A DNA stretch of 46,230 bases, taken from Chloroflexota bacterium (lineage in GTDB: Bacteria; Chloroflexota; Anaerolineae; Caldilineales; Caldilineaceae). The notes under the pieces were generated by a model, which was not told the DNA's origin, did not search any database, and saw nothing but the letters and a program-made list of their open reading frames with translations. Every line of letters starts with the position of its first letter. Positions within the stretch are counted from its first letter, which is position 1. Shown in pieces: positions 1 through 8,671 of the stretch. A program made the position numbers and the translations under genes. The stretch covers positions 1 through 46,230 of the forward strand of contig QEUW01000024.1 in assembly GCA_003577005.1 (NCBI GenBank), read 5' to 3'.

Positions 1-234
1 GCCAACAAAGCCGCGGCGCTGGCCGTACTCATGGCGGATTGGGGGGTGCCGCTAGCTCAGGTCGTTGCCTTTGGTGATGACACAAACGACATCGAGATGC
101 TCCAGGAATGCGGTCTTGGTGTGGCGGTCGCCAATGCGGCGGACGAGGTCAAACAGGTCGCCGATGAGATCACGGCAACCAATGATGAAGACGGCGTGGC
201 GATCGTACTGGAACGGCTGTTGTGTCTACCATAG
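1..234 (+). CDS. HAD-superfamily (Cof-type) phosphatase, C-terminal part
   Basis: The frame is open to the window edge, so only the last 77 residues are present. They carry the signature end of Cof-type HAD phosphatases: a Lys near the start (NKAAAL), then AFGDDTND (motif IV acidic residues that bind Mg2+), EMLQECGLGVAVANA, and the terminal N-EDGVA block. Family members are cytosolic phosphatases acting on sugar phosphates, nucleotides or flavin phosphates; the substrate cannot be told from this fragment. An internal ATG at base 31 is not the start, because conserved residues precede it. A 198-base gap separates it from the next gene on the same strand. Confidence 0.85.
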   Translation, partial: ANKAAALAVLMADWGVPLAQVVAFGDDTNDIEMLQECGLGVAVANAADEVKQVADEITATNDEDGVAIVLERLLCLP

Positions 235-432
235 AAAAGCCATCGAGCTTGCAATGACTGGCTCAGTATGGTATCCTTGAATCACTCCTACTGCTGCGCC
301 AGTTCCTATCATGGGCGCACGCGGATGTAAGCAGTTGTATTTTCCCGCTTTCGTTGGTCATGCGTTGTACTGCATTGGCTGGTACTTTGCAACGTTCTGC
401 CGTACCGAGATCGAGCGAACGGGGAATGACCA

Positions 433-1422
433 TTGGTTCTTTCACCACTCCCTGCCTCAAGTCAACTAGAGACCGCCATTCTGGAGGCTGTTGTGTATGC
501 GGATATTTTCGATTATCCCGTCACAGCAGGCGAGATCCATCGCTACTTGATGGCCTGTGCCACCGATCTGGCGACTGTCCAGCAGGCGCTGGACAGATCA
601 TTGCTGCCGCGCGGGCACCTGGAGAGCCGGCAAGGGTACTATTTCTTGCCCGGGCGCGAGGCGCTTGTGCCGGTGCGGCAGCACCGGGCCACCATTGCCC
701 GGCCTCTCTGGCATCATGCCTATGAGTATGGTCTATGGGTCGGCCGCCTGCCGTTTGTACGAATGGTGGCTGTAACCGGTGGGCTGGCCGTGGACAATGT
801 GGACGAAGATGCAGACATCGACTACTTGATCGTGACCGAGCCAGGGCGCTTGTGGCTCTGCCGGGCGCTGGTGATCGGATTGGTGCGCTGGGCGGCGCGG
901 CGCGGCCACGTGATCTGCCCCAACTATTTTCTAACTGAGTCGGCGTTGGTCATCGATGAACACAACCTCTATACGGCGCGCGAACTGGCCCAGATGGTTC
1001 CCATTGTAGGATTTCCCGTCTACGAACGCATGCGCCAACTCAACGCCTGGGCGGATGAGTTCCTGCCAAATGCCAAGGGCGCGCCCAGAGCGATCGCACC
1101 GGCGCCGGCCAACAACCTATCGAGGGCGGGAGATTTCTGGGCGGGAGCATGTTCCTGGGTGGAGCGCGGTCTACGTACGCCCGTGGCCTGCGCTCTCTGG
1201 GCGCGGCTGGAAGCCTGGGAAATGCGCCGCAAGATCAACAAGTTTCAACGGCAGATAGCCCTCACTACCGGAGGCGCCGTGGCTGCTGATGAAGTGGCCT
1301 TTTGCGCCGATTGGTGCAAAGGACATTTCGATGGCCATGCGCACGCGGTGCTGCGTTTCTATGCGCAGCGCCTCGAGCAGGTGACCAATGCGCCAATCCA
1401 GCGCGAGACGATGCAGCGTTAG
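433..1422 (+). CDS. Nucleotidyltransferase-fold protein with N-terminal winged-helix-like region
   Basis: This is a 329-residue soluble protein. Residues about 10-85 (YADIFDYPVT, then a basic helical stretch and GYYFLPGRE) look like a winged-helix module. Residues about 113-137 carry a nucleotidyltransferase-like motif, TGGLAVDN followed by DADIDYLIV, which matches the G-G/S...D-x-D pattern of polymerase-beta-like enzymes. The start is TTG 433, the first start codon after an in-frame TGA at 427; GGGG lies eight bases upstream and the conserved region begins right after it. GTG 493 would cut into that region. It is the first gene of the radical SAM/methyltransferase run; its stop codon overlaps the ribosome binding site of the next gene. 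The substrate is unknown; nucleotidyl transfer is inferred from the motif only. Confidence 0.72.
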   Translation: MVLSPLPASSQLETAILEAVVYADIFDYPVTAGEIHRYLMACATDLATVQQALDRSLLPRGHLESRQGYYFLPGREALVPVRQHRATIARPLWHHAYEYGLWVGRLPFVRMVAVTGGLAVDNVDEDADIDYLIVTEPGRLWLCRALVIGLVRWAARRGHVICPNYFLTESALVIDEHNLYTARELAQMVPIVGFPVYERMRQLNAWADEFLPNAKGAPRAIAPAPANNLSRAGDFWAGACSWVERGLRTPVACALWARLEAWEMRRKINKFQRQIALTTGGAVAADEVAFCADWCKGHFDGHAHAVLRFYAQRLEQVTNAPIQRETMQR

Positions 1423-1431
1423 GAGGGTAGC

Positions 1432-2994
1432 ATGGGCAAAATTCTGCTGGGCCAGTCCTACTACCTGCGTTTTGACGCCAAACTGTGGACGGCGATGCAG
1501 CCGTACCCGCCCCTGGGCACCCTCTACGCCGCCAGCATGCTGCGCACCGCTGGCTATGACGTCGCCCTGTTTGATGCGATGTTGGCAGAGTCTGAGGAGG
1601 CGTGGGCTGAGGCGCTCGCCCAGGAAAATCCTCGCTTTGCCGTTCTCTACGAAGACAACTTCAACTACCTGTCGAAGATGTGTCTGCTGCGGATGCGCCA
1701 GGCCGCCTTCAAGATGATCGACATGGCGCGCGTGCAGGGCTGCACGGTCATCGTCTGCGGCGCAGATGCCAGCGACCACGCCGAAAAGTATCTGGCCGCC
1801 GGCGCCGACTTCATCGTGGTGGGCGAGGGCGAACAGACGTTGCTCGAGCTGGTGGATCGACTCAATGGACGCACCTCCACTCAACTGGCGTCGATTGCCG
1901 GACTGGCTTTTACGAGCGAAGACGCATCTTCCACGACCATACGCACCCCGCGCCGTCGCGATATCAAGGATCTGGATGCGCTCCCGTTTCCAGCGTGGGA
2001 CCTGGTGGAGATTTCCCGCTACCAGGCTATCTGGCGCCAGCAGCACGGCTACTACTCGATGAACCTGGCCACGACGCGGGGTTGTCCCTACCACTGCAAC
2101 TGGTGCGCCAAACCGATCTGGGGGCAACGCTACAACGTCCGCAGTCCCGAAAATGTCGTGGCCGAGATGAAGTGGCTGCAACAGGCTTTTCGTCCCGACC
2201 ATATCTGGTTTGTGGATGACATCATGGGGCTAAAGCCAGGTTGGCTAGCGCGCTTTGCTGAGTTGGTGGAGGAACAGCAAGTCCGTATCCCGTTCAAGTG
2301 TCTGAACCGGGCCGATCTGTTGTTGCGTGATGGCACCATCGATGCCCTACGCCGTGCCGGTTGCCACACGGTCTGGATCGGCGCCGAGTCGGGCTCGCAG
2401 AAAGTGTTGGACGCAATGGAAAAGGGGGTCCGGGTTGAGCAGATCGTCGAGGCCACCCGGCGCTTGCACGCAGCAAATATCCGGGTAGGCTTTTTTCTGC
2501 AATTTGGCTATCCAGCCGAGGACCGCGAAGACATCGAGCGAACGCTCCAACTGGTGCGTGAGTGCCAGCCAGATGACATCGGCATCTCGGTATCCTACCC
2601 CTTGCCAGGCACAAAGTTTTACGAACGGGTGCAGAGCCAGTTGGGCGAGCAGCAGAATTGGCTCGATTCCAATGATCTGGCCATGCTCTACAAGGGCCCC
2701 TTTACCACCGAGTTCTACCGCCAGTTACACACGGTGGTTCATAAGGAATTTCGGGTGCGAAGAAACTGGCGCGAGCTGGGGCGCCTTTTCAAACAGCCGA
2801 CCAGGCTGGGGCGCACCCAGCGGGCGCCCGGCACCCTACGCCAGGCGGCGGCTATGGTCTACAATGCCGTCACCTTGCCATTGGCTCGCCGCCGTCTAGA
2901 TCAGCTGGCAATGCTGCCCCACACCGGCACGGCCGCACCGCCCGCCGAACTGGATTATGATGCAGCCGCCACGCCCAGCCCGCAGCATGAATGA
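1432..2994 (+). CDS. Cobalamin-binding radical SAM protein (B12-rSAM), copy 1
   Basis: This 520-residue protein has the layout of class B (B12-dependent) radical SAM enzymes. An N-terminal Rossmann-like B12-binding region (PYPPLGTLYAASML; VVGEGEQTLLELV) precedes a radical SAM barrel with C218-x3-C222-x2-C225 for the [4Fe-4S] cluster, followed by WIGAESGSQ, the usual SAM-contact strand. Known members methylate or rearrange unactivated carbons (HpnP, BchE, Fom3 and others), so a methyl transfer or ring change on a sugar or lipid is plausible but unproven. The AGGAGG at 1421-1426 overlaps the upstream stop codon and fixes the ATG. It is a paralogue of the next radical SAM gene, with the same YPPLG, GCPYxCNWC and AESGSQ blocks. 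The C-terminal 70 residues are basic and less conserved. Confidence 0.9.
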   Translation: MGKILLGQSYYLRFDAKLWTAMQPYPPLGTLYAASMLRTAGYDVALFDAMLAESEEAWAEALAQENPRFAVLYEDNFNYLSKMCLLRMRQAAFKMIDMARVQGCTVIVCGADASDHAEKYLAAGADFIVVGEGEQTLLELVDRLNGRTSTQLASIAGLAFTSEDASSTTIRTPRRRDIKDLDALPFPAWDLVEISRYQAIWRQQHGYYSMNLATTRGCPYHCNWCAKPIWGQRYNVRSPENVVAEMKWLQQAFRPDHIWFVDDIMGLKPGWLARFAELVEEQQVRIPFKCLNRADLLLRDGTIDALRRAGCHTVWIGAESGSQKVLDAMEKGVRVEQIVEATRRLHAANIRVGFFLQFGYPAEDREDIERTLQLVRECQPDDIGISVSYPLPGTKFYERVQSQLGEQQNWLDSNDLAMLYKGPFTTEFYRQLHTVVHKEFRVRRNWRELGRLFKQPTRLGRTQRAPGTLRQAAAMVYNAVTLPLARRRLDQLAMLPHTGTAAPPAELDYDAAATPSPQHE

Positions 2995-3015
2995 ACGGTG
3001 ATCAGTGGTTAGTTC

Positions 3016-3144
3016 TACTGACAAAGGAAGTTAGGAAATCTGTGAGCCGTCTGTAGGTGCGGTTTCCATACCGCCGATCCGGTGGGCTAAGAAACCGCAC
3101 CTACATTCTCAACCATCGTCTCAACCGAACTTGCTTTGTCAGTA
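3016..3144 (+). repeat. Palindromic MITE-like element between the two B12-rSAM genes
   Basis: Outer inverted ends TACTGACAAAG (3016-3026) and CTTTGTCAGTA (3134-3144) enclose a second perfect 14-base inverted repeat, GTAGGTGCGGTTTC (3053-3066) with its complement at 3091-3104. The whole 129-bp unit can fold back on itself and contains no plausible gene. It fills most of the gap between two otherwise adjacent paralogues. Confidence 0.75.
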
Positions 3145-3165
3145 CAGGTACATTCGGGGACGGAT

Positions 3166-4563
3166 ATGGACATTCTGCTGACACACGGGTACTACCTCTA
3201 TTCAGATCCGCAGGAACTGCAGGTGATGAGACCCTATCCGCCGCTGGGTCTCCTCTACATTTCATCACACCTGAAGAAGAGGGGCTTTCAGGTTGGCGTC
3301 TTCGACACCACCTTCAGCAGCCTGGAGCACTTCGAGCAGTATATGATTGGGCATCGCCCGCCGGTAGTGGGCATCTACTGCAACATGATGACCCGGCCCA
3401 ATGTGCTCGGGATGGTGCGGGTCTGCAATACGTACGGCGCAACGGTGATCGCCGGCGGGCCGGACCCGGCCAACTATCCAGAGAATTACCTGGCGCACGG
3501 TGTCGCCGTCGTAGTCGTCGGCGAAGGAGAGCTGACCCTGGAAGAGCTGTTGCCCCACCTGGCCCGCCACGGGGTGCGCCAGTTGGAGCAGGTGCAGGGC
3601 GTAGTCTACCGGGATGAGCACGGCCAGATTGTGCGCACAGCGCCGCGCCCGCATATCGAGGACCTGAGCGCACAGCCGTTTCCCGACCGGGCCGCCATCG
3701 ACATCGACCGCTATCTAGCAACCTGGCGCGCCCACCACGGGCAGGGCGCAGTCTCTTTGATCACTGCGCGCGGCTGCCCATACCGCTGCAACTGGTGCAG
3801 CCATGCTGTGTACGGCTACTCGCACCGCCGCCGTTCACCAGAGAACGTGGCCGACGAGGTCGAAGAGATCCTGGCGACCTACCAGCCCGACCTGCTCTGG
3901 TACGCCGATGATGTGTTTACCATCCACTCCCGCTGGTTCAAAGCCTATGCCGCCGAACTCAAGCGCCGTAATATCCGCATTCCATTTGAAACTATCTCAC
4001 GAGAAGACCGCTTGAACGAGGAGATCGTGCGCATGCTGGCCGAGATGGGCGCCTACCGTATCTGGATTGGGGCGGAGAGCGGCTCTCAGCGTATCCTGGA
4101 TGCCATGGAACGCCAGACCAACGCAGCCCGCGTCAGCGAAATGGTGCATCTCTTGCAGCGTCACGGCATCCAGGCGGGGATGTTCATCATGCTCGGCTAC
4201 GAGGGCGAAGAGATCGTCGACCTGCAAGAAACCGTAGACCTGTTGAAACGATCCACTCCAGATGTGTTTCTCACCACCGTGGCCTATCCTATTAAGGGGA
4301 CTCCCTACTATGAAAAGGTCGCCGACCGGGTGGCCCCGCGCAAGCCGTGGCACCAAGGGTCGGACCGCGACCACACAGTCCGAGGGCGCCACTCTGGACG
4401 CTTCTATCGCTTTGCTACCCGCTGGATGGTAGGCGAGGTACACTACCACCAACAGCGACAGAGCCCGCGGCCCGACTATCTGCGCATGGCAAAAGCCTTC
4501 GCCAGTGCCAAAATCGGGCGCCTGGGTATGCGGATCACCCAACAAGAGGTGGAACATGGGTGA
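3166..4563 (+). CDS. Cobalamin-binding radical SAM protein (B12-rSAM), copy 2
   Basis: This 465-residue paralogue of the preceding radical SAM gene has an N-terminal B12-binding-type domain (PYPPLGLLYISSHL; VVVGEGELTLEELL) and a radical SAM domain with C204-x3-C208-x2-C211 inside RGCPYRCNWC, then WIGAESGSQ. It has a shorter C-terminus than copy 1. ATG 3166 is chosen because GGGGACGG lies just upstream and conserved sequence begins at MDILLTHGYY; the earlier TTG 3136 lies within a palindromic element. The gene overlaps the next methyltransferase by eight bases, so the two are probably translationally coupled. Expected chemistry is radical methylation or rearrangement using cobalamin and SAM; the substrate is not identifiable. 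Confidence 0.9.
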   Translation: MDILLTHGYYLYSDPQELQVMRPYPPLGLLYISSHLKKRGFQVGVFDTTFSSLEHFEQYMIGHRPPVVGIYCNMMTRPNVLGMVRVCNTYGATVIAGGPDPANYPENYLAHGVAVVVVGEGELTLEELLPHLARHGVRQLEQVQGVVYRDEHGQIVRTAPRPHIEDLSAQPFPDRAAIDIDRYLATWRAHHGQGAVSLITARGCPYRCNWCSHAVYGYSHRRRSPENVADEVEEILATYQPDLLWYADDVFTIHSRWFKAYAAELKRRNIRIPFETISREDRLNEEIVRMLAEMGAYRIWIGAESGSQRILDAMERQTNAARVSEMVHLLQRHGIQAGMFIMLGYEGEEIVDLQETVDLLKRSTPDVFLTTVAYPIKGTPYYEKVADRVAPRKPWHQGSDRDHTVRGRHSGRFYRFATRWMVGEVHYHQQRQSPRPDYLRMAKAFASAKIGRLGMRITQQEVEHG

Positions 4564-5428
4564 GGCAAAGCCCGCAATCCCTGCTGTACAGGACGTCCAA
4601 CCCTTTGACGCCGTGGCGGCGGAATATGACAGCCATTTTACCCACCATCAGTTGGGCCGCTGGTTGCGCGAGGCGGTTCACCGCCACCTGGCCGATCTGG
4701 TGCAACCGGGCGCACATGTGCTGGAACTGGGCTGCGGCACGGGCGAGGATGCGCTCTGGCTGGCCCGCCATGGCGCACACGTCACCGCCACCGACGCCTC
4801 GGCTGCCATGCTGAAAATTGCCGCCCGCAAGACGGCTGCGGCCGGGCTGTCCGAACAGATCACCTTTGCGCAGGTCGATCTGTTGGGGAATGGGGAGTGG
4901 GGAATAGGGAGTGCGGAATCGTCCCCGAAACCTCCCATTCCCTACCCCCTACTCCCTACTCCCCAATATGATGCCGTTCTCGCCAATTTTGGGGTGCTCA
5001 ACTGCCTGCCGGATCGCCGGGCACTCGCTAGTACGCTGGCGCGCTGGGTGCGACCGGGTGGACGCATGGCCCTGGTCGTGATGTCGCCGATTTGTCCGTG
5101 GGAGATCATCTGGCACCTGGCGCACGGCCAGATCCGCACCGCCTTACGCCGCTTTCGTTCTGGGGTTCGAGCCCATGTGGGAAGGGGGACGACAGTGCGT
5201 GTCTGGTATCCATCTCCTCGTCGTCTGCAGCAGGAGTTTACGCTCCATTTTCATCACGTTCAGACGGTTGGCATCGGAACGCTGTTGCCACCTTCCTATT
5301 TAGCCCACCTGGTGAATCGTTGGCCCCATTTTTTTGAGCACGTCGCCGGTTGGGACCAACAACTGGGCCAACGGTGGCCGTGGACCTGGCTCAACGATCA
5401 TTATCTGGCCATCTTCGAGCGGAAATGA
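4556..5428 (+). CDS. Class I SAM-dependent methyltransferase with in-frame repeat insertion
   Basis: This 290-residue cytosolic methyltransferase has motif I LELGCGTGEDALWLARHG (about residues 59-76), then an acidic motif II (TATDAS) and a later YDAVLANFGVLNCLP strand. ATG 4556 overlaps the end of the upstream gene and is preceded by AAGAGGTGG. Between DLL and QYDAV about 26 residues (111-136), rich in Gly, Trp, Ser and Pro, are encoded by a G-rich/C-rich palindrome that looks like intergenic repeat DNA rather than protein family sequence. The reading frame is intact on both sides. The C-terminal half is consistent with a small-molecule or glycan methyltransferase. The insertion falls in a surface loop between core strands and may be tolerated; whether the enzyme is active is unknown. 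Confidence 0.85.
   Translation: MGEAKPAIPAVQDVQPFDAVAAEYDSHFTHHQLGRWLREAVHRHLADLVQPGAHVLELGCGTGEDALWLARHGAHVTATDASAAMLKIAARKTAAAGLSEQITFAQVDLLGNGEWGIGSAESSPKPPIPYPLLPTPQYDAVLANFGVLNCLPDRRALASTLARWVRPGGRMALVVMSPICPWEIIWHLAHGQIRTALRRFRSGVRAHVGRGTTVRVWYPSPRRLQQEFTLHFHHVQTVGIGTLLPPSYLAHLVNRWPHFFEHVAGWDQQLGQRWPWTWLNDHYLAIFERK
4886..4963 (+). repeat. In-frame G-rich/C-rich palindromic repeat inside the methyltransferase gene
   Basis: The stretch reads as runs of GGGGAATGGGGAGT-type DNA (about 4885-4912) followed by complementary CCCTACTCCCTACTCCCC-type DNA (4937-4964). The 78 bases from codon boundary to codon boundary equal 26 codons. The same GGGGAGTAGGGAATAG-type sequence recurs at 22970-22987 and 41511-41538, where it ends genes. 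Confidence 0.75.
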
Positions 5429-5431
5429 GAT

Positions 5432-6454
5432 ATGTTCATGCAGAAGTCCCGTCCAGTCCCAGCCCAATCCCCTGCTACGGAGGTTCCAGAGATCTTGCCG
5501 GGCCTACTGACTTTTCACATGGCCTGTCCAGTCTGCTATACACCCTTAGAACCCGTGGCAACAGACCAGCAGGGGTGTCCAAACCACGCAGCGACCTACC
5601 GCTGTATCGATGGCATCTGGCGCTTTCTAACACCGGACCGGGCTGCCTACTTTCAACAGTTCGTGGTCGAGTACAAAACCGTACGTCGGGCCGAGGGGCG
5701 CGGCATGGACGATCCAACCTACTATCGCGCCTTGCCCTTTCAGGATCTGACCGGGCATTTCAAGCATGATTGGCATATTCGGGCAAAGAGCTACCAGATG
5801 TTTCTGAATCAGGTGCTACGGCCTCTGGAAGAGGAGTACCGGCATCCCTTGAAGGTGCTCGATCTGGGGTCCGGCAATGGTTGGCTGGCGTACCGACTGG
5901 CCCAACGAGGCCACCATGTGGCCGCTGTCGACTTGCAGATCGACCGGTTGGATGGGCTGGGCGCCCACGTTCATTACGATGCACACTTTGTACCCGTTCA
6001 AGCCGAGTTTGATCGCCTGCCCTTCGTGAAAAATGAGGTTGATCTGATCGTTTTCAACGCTGCGCTCCATTACGCGACAGATTATGAGATTACCCTACGT
6101 GAGAGCCTGCGGGTTTTGAAGCGAGAGGGGTGCCTGGTCATTCTGGATTCGCCAGTCTACCAGGACGTGAACAGTGGCATTCAGATGGTGCAGGAACGGG
6201 AAACATTTTTCAAGCAGACCTATGGGTTTGCGTCGAACGCGTTGCCATGCGAGAGCTATCTCACCGAAAAGCGGCTGGACGAACTGGCCGAAGCGCTGGC
6301 GATCCATTGGCATACCTACATACCTTTCTACGGCTGGCGTTGGGCACTGCGACCGTGGCGGGCGCGCCTGCGCGGCCATCGAGAACCGGCCCGGTTTATG
6401 CTGATCGTAGGGCGACGTCAATTTGATGCCGAGACAGATAAATCGTGTGCTTGA
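5432..6454 (+). CDS. SAM-dependent methyltransferase with N-terminal zinc-ribbon-like segment
   Basis: In this 340-residue protein, residues 32-58 carry CPVC-x13-C-x8-C, a pattern like the Trm112-type zinc ribbon found ahead of many class I methyltransferases. The methyltransferase domain follows with VLDLGSGNGWLAYRLAQRGHHVAAVDLQ (motifs I and II) and DLIVFNAALHYATD (motif IV). The start is ATG 5432; ATG 5438 in the same frame is equally possible. It begins three bases after the upstream methyltransferase and overlaps the next one by 29 bases, so it belongs to the same transcript. Relatives are often encoded in surface-glycan or lipid clusters, which fits the neighbours. The substrate is unknown. 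Confidence 0.85.
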   Translation: MFMQKSRPVPAQSPATEVPEILPGLLTFHMACPVCYTPLEPVATDQQGCPNHAATYRCIDGIWRFLTPDRAAYFQQFVVEYKTVRRAEGRGMDDPTYYRALPFQDLTGHFKHDWHIRAKSYQMFLNQVLRPLEEEYRHPLKVLDLGSGNGWLAYRLAQRGHHVAAVDLQIDRLDGLGAHVHYDAHFVPVQAEFDRLPFVKNEVDLIVFNAALHYATDYEITLRESLRVLKREGCLVILDSPVYQDVNSGIQMVQERETFFKQTYGFASNALPCESYLTEKRLDELAEALAIHWHTYIPFYGWRWALRPWRARLRGHREPARFMLIVGRRQFDAETDKSCA

Positions 6455-7139
6455 TTTGTCGTTGATCCAAAAAGGAACCCATCGGCTATGGCGGACGCTG
6501 CTGCATCTGCGTTTCCGTGCATTTCAGCGCCACCGCCACGACCGGGCCGTGATCGAGTGGGTCGAAGACAAACCGATCCTGGTGCTGCCCCAGGTCATGA
6601 ACCCGGTGCTCTTTATGACAGGGAAGTTCCTGGCCAGCGTGCTGTCACCGCAGTGGGTCGCCTCAGATGCCGCAGTGTTGGACATGGGCACGGGTTCGGG
6701 CATCGGCGCCGTCTTTGCGGGCCGGTGGGCACGGCGGGTGGTGGCTGTGGATCTGAACCCGGCGGCCGTGCGCTGCGCACGCATCAACGTCTTGCTCCAC
6801 CGGCTCGAGGAACGGGTAGAAGTGCGCGCAGGGGATCTGTTCGCCCCCGTGCAGGGGGAACGGTTCGACCTGGTCCTCTTCAATCCGCCCTATCTGCCAG
6901 GGCAGCCGCGCACCGACTTCGAGCGCGCCCTCTGGTCCACCGATGTGATCGAGCGTTTCGCAGCCGGGCTGAGCGATCATCTGGCGGAAAATGGCGTAGC
7001 GCTCGTTCTGCTCTCATCCATTGCCGACCAGGCGGAGCAACTAGAACACTTTCGCACCCACGGCTTCACCATCGACATCGTCGCCCGCCGCAACCTGCTC
7101 GCAGAGGTGCTGACCGTGTACCGGCTATGTCGGGATTAG
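6426..7139 (+). CDS. HemK-like (NPPY-motif) SAM-dependent methyltransferase
   Basis: This 237-residue class I methyltransferase has motif I LDMGTGSGIGAVFAG, motif II VVAVDLNPAAV and the NPPY tetrapeptide in DLVLFNPPYLPG. NPPY usually marks methylation of an amide or exocyclic amino nitrogen, as in PrmC/HemK and N6-adenine enzymes. It lacks the N-terminal domain of true PrmC and sits among biosynthetic genes, so a dedicated substrate is more likely than a release factor. ATG 6426 is preferred over the adjacent TTG 6423. Its start overlaps the end of the upstream gene, which suggests translational coupling. Confidence 0.82.
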   Translation: MPRQINRVLDLSLIQKGTHRLWRTLLHLRFRAFQRHRHDRAVIEWVEDKPILVLPQVMNPVLFMTGKFLASVLSPQWVASDAAVLDMGTGSGIGAVFAGRWARRVVAVDLNPAAVRCARINVLLHRLEERVEVRAGDLFAPVQGERFDLVLFNPPYLPGQPRTDFERALWSTDVIERFAAGLSDHLAENGVALVLLSSIADQAEQLEHFRTHGFTIDIVARRNLLAEVLTVYRLCRD

Positions 7140-7191
7140 AAATTAAGTAGACTGGCGTTAATCCCAAATCCCGCCCAAGGGTGTAAATCCC

Positions 7192-8667
7192 ATGCTCATT
7201 CTTTACAATCCGCCCAGTTCGGCCCAACGTAAACCTGTACTACCTATGTCGTTGCTGGCGTTAGGTGCCGTGCTGGAGGGCGAACACGACTACCGGATCA
7301 TCGATGGCAACCTGGAGCCGGACCCGCAGGCGGCGCTGCGGCGGGCCATCGATGAGACCGGCGCCGACCTGTTGGGGGTGACGGTTATGCCTGGCCCGCA
7401 GCTCAACCATGCTGTGCCCCTCTGCCAGGAACTCAAGGCGCGCTACCCGCACCTCACGATCGTCTGGGGTGGCTACTTTCCCACCCAGCACTACGAGGTC
7501 TGTCTGCGCGCTGAGTATGTAGACTATATCGTACGCGGCCACGGTGAACTGGTCTTCAAGGCGCTGGTGGATACGCTGCGTCGGGGTGGTGATCCGACGA
7601 TGCTGCCTGGCCTGGCCTACCGCGAGGCTGAGAGCGGGGAACCCAGGTCCAATCCGTTGGCGCCCATCCCCCACCCCGACACGCTGCCGGACTTCCCCTA
7701 CCACCGGGTGGATGTACCTCGCTACGTGCGGCCAACCTTTATGGGCCAGCGCACACTGCCGCACCATTCCAGCTACGGCTGCCCCTTCTTTTGCAACTTT
7801 TGCGCCGTGGTCAACATGGTCAATGGGCGCTGGCTGGCCCAATCGGCTCTGCGGACGGCCAATACAGTGCGGTATCTGGTCGAGCAGTGGGGAGTGGATG
7901 CCGTGGAGTTCTACGACAACAATTTCTTTACCCACGAAGCCCGCACCGCTGAAATCGCCGGACGCATCAGCGATTTGGGCATCGGCTGGTGGGGAGAGGG
8001 GCGCATCGACACGCTCATGAAGTATTCGGACCACACCTGGCGCTTGATGCGCGACAGCGGGCTGCGCATGGTCTTTCTGGGCGCCGAATCCGGCTCGGAC
8101 GAAACGCTGCGGCGGATGGACAAAGGCGGTAAAGCCTCCACACAGGCGACGCTGGAGATCGCCGCCAGAATGAAGCAGTACGATATCGTGCCCGAAATGT
8201 CGTTTGTCTTGGGCAACCCGCCCGACCCGGAGGCGGATGTCCACCAGACGCTCGAGTTCATCCGCAAAGTGAAGCGGATCAATCCGAGCACGGAGATCAT
8301 CCTGTATATGTATACACCCGTGCCGCTGGCCGGCGAACTGTACGAACAGGCCAGGGCGACCGGGTTTGCCTTTCCAGAGACATTGGCAGAGTGGCTCAGC
8401 CCTTCGTGGCAGGAGTTCTCGCAGCGACGCAGCAGCCATCTGCCCTGGGTGCATGACCCGTTGCGCAAACAGGTACACGACTTCGAGCGGGTGATCAACG
8501 CCTATTACCCGACGGCGACCAATCCTACGTTGGGCAGCCGGTGGCGTTGGCTGCTCAAGACCGCCAGCGCCTGGCGCTATCATCTGCGTTTCTACAGCTA
8601 TCCACTGGAATTGCGTGCGTTGCACAAGTTCCTGCGCTACCAGCGGCCGGAGACGAGCGGGTTTTGA
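7192..8667 (+). CDS. Cobalamin-binding radical SAM protein (B12-rSAM), third and divergent member
   Basis: This 491-residue protein has the B12-rSAM layout: an N-terminal B12-binding-like domain (MSLLALGAVLEGEHDYRIIDGN; YIVRGHGELVFKALV) and a radical SAM core with C197-x3-C201-x2-C204 (SYGCPFFCNFC), then FLGAESGSDETL. It differs clearly from the two upstream paralogues in the cysteine-loop residues and the C-terminal part, so it probably acts on another position or substrate. The start is ATG 7192 after a 52-base gap that contains AATCCCAAATCCC-type sequence. The C-terminal 100 residues are rich in Trp, Tyr and Arg and may bind substrate. Reaction type is inferred from the family only. Confidence 0.88.
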   Translation: MLILYNPPSSAQRKPVLPMSLLALGAVLEGEHDYRIIDGNLEPDPQAALRRAIDETGADLLGVTVMPGPQLNHAVPLCQELKARYPHLTIVWGGYFPTQHYEVCLRAEYVDYIVRGHGELVFKALVDTLRRGGDPTMLPGLAYREAESGEPRSNPLAPIPHPDTLPDFPYHRVDVPRYVRPTFMGQRTLPHHSSYGCPFFCNFCAVVNMVNGRWLAQSALRTANTVRYLVEQWGVDAVEFYDNNFFTHEARTAEIAGRISDLGIGWWGEGRIDTLMKYSDHTWRLMRDSGLRMVFLGAESGSDETLRRMDKGGKASTQATLEIAARMKQYDIVPEMSFVLGNPPDPEADVHQTLEFIRKVKRINPSTEIILYMYTPVPLAGELYEQARATGFAFPETLAEWLSPSWQEFSQRRSSHLPWVHDPLRKQVHDFERVINAYYPTATNPTLGSRWRWLLKTASAWRYHLRFYSYPLELRALHKFLRYQRPETSGF

Positions 8668-8671
8668 ACGT

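Noticed and set aside
255..283. Weak promoter (TTGCAA, 17 bases, TATCCT) before the nucleotidyltransferase gene
   Set aside because: Both boxes match poorly, so it is not listed as a feature.
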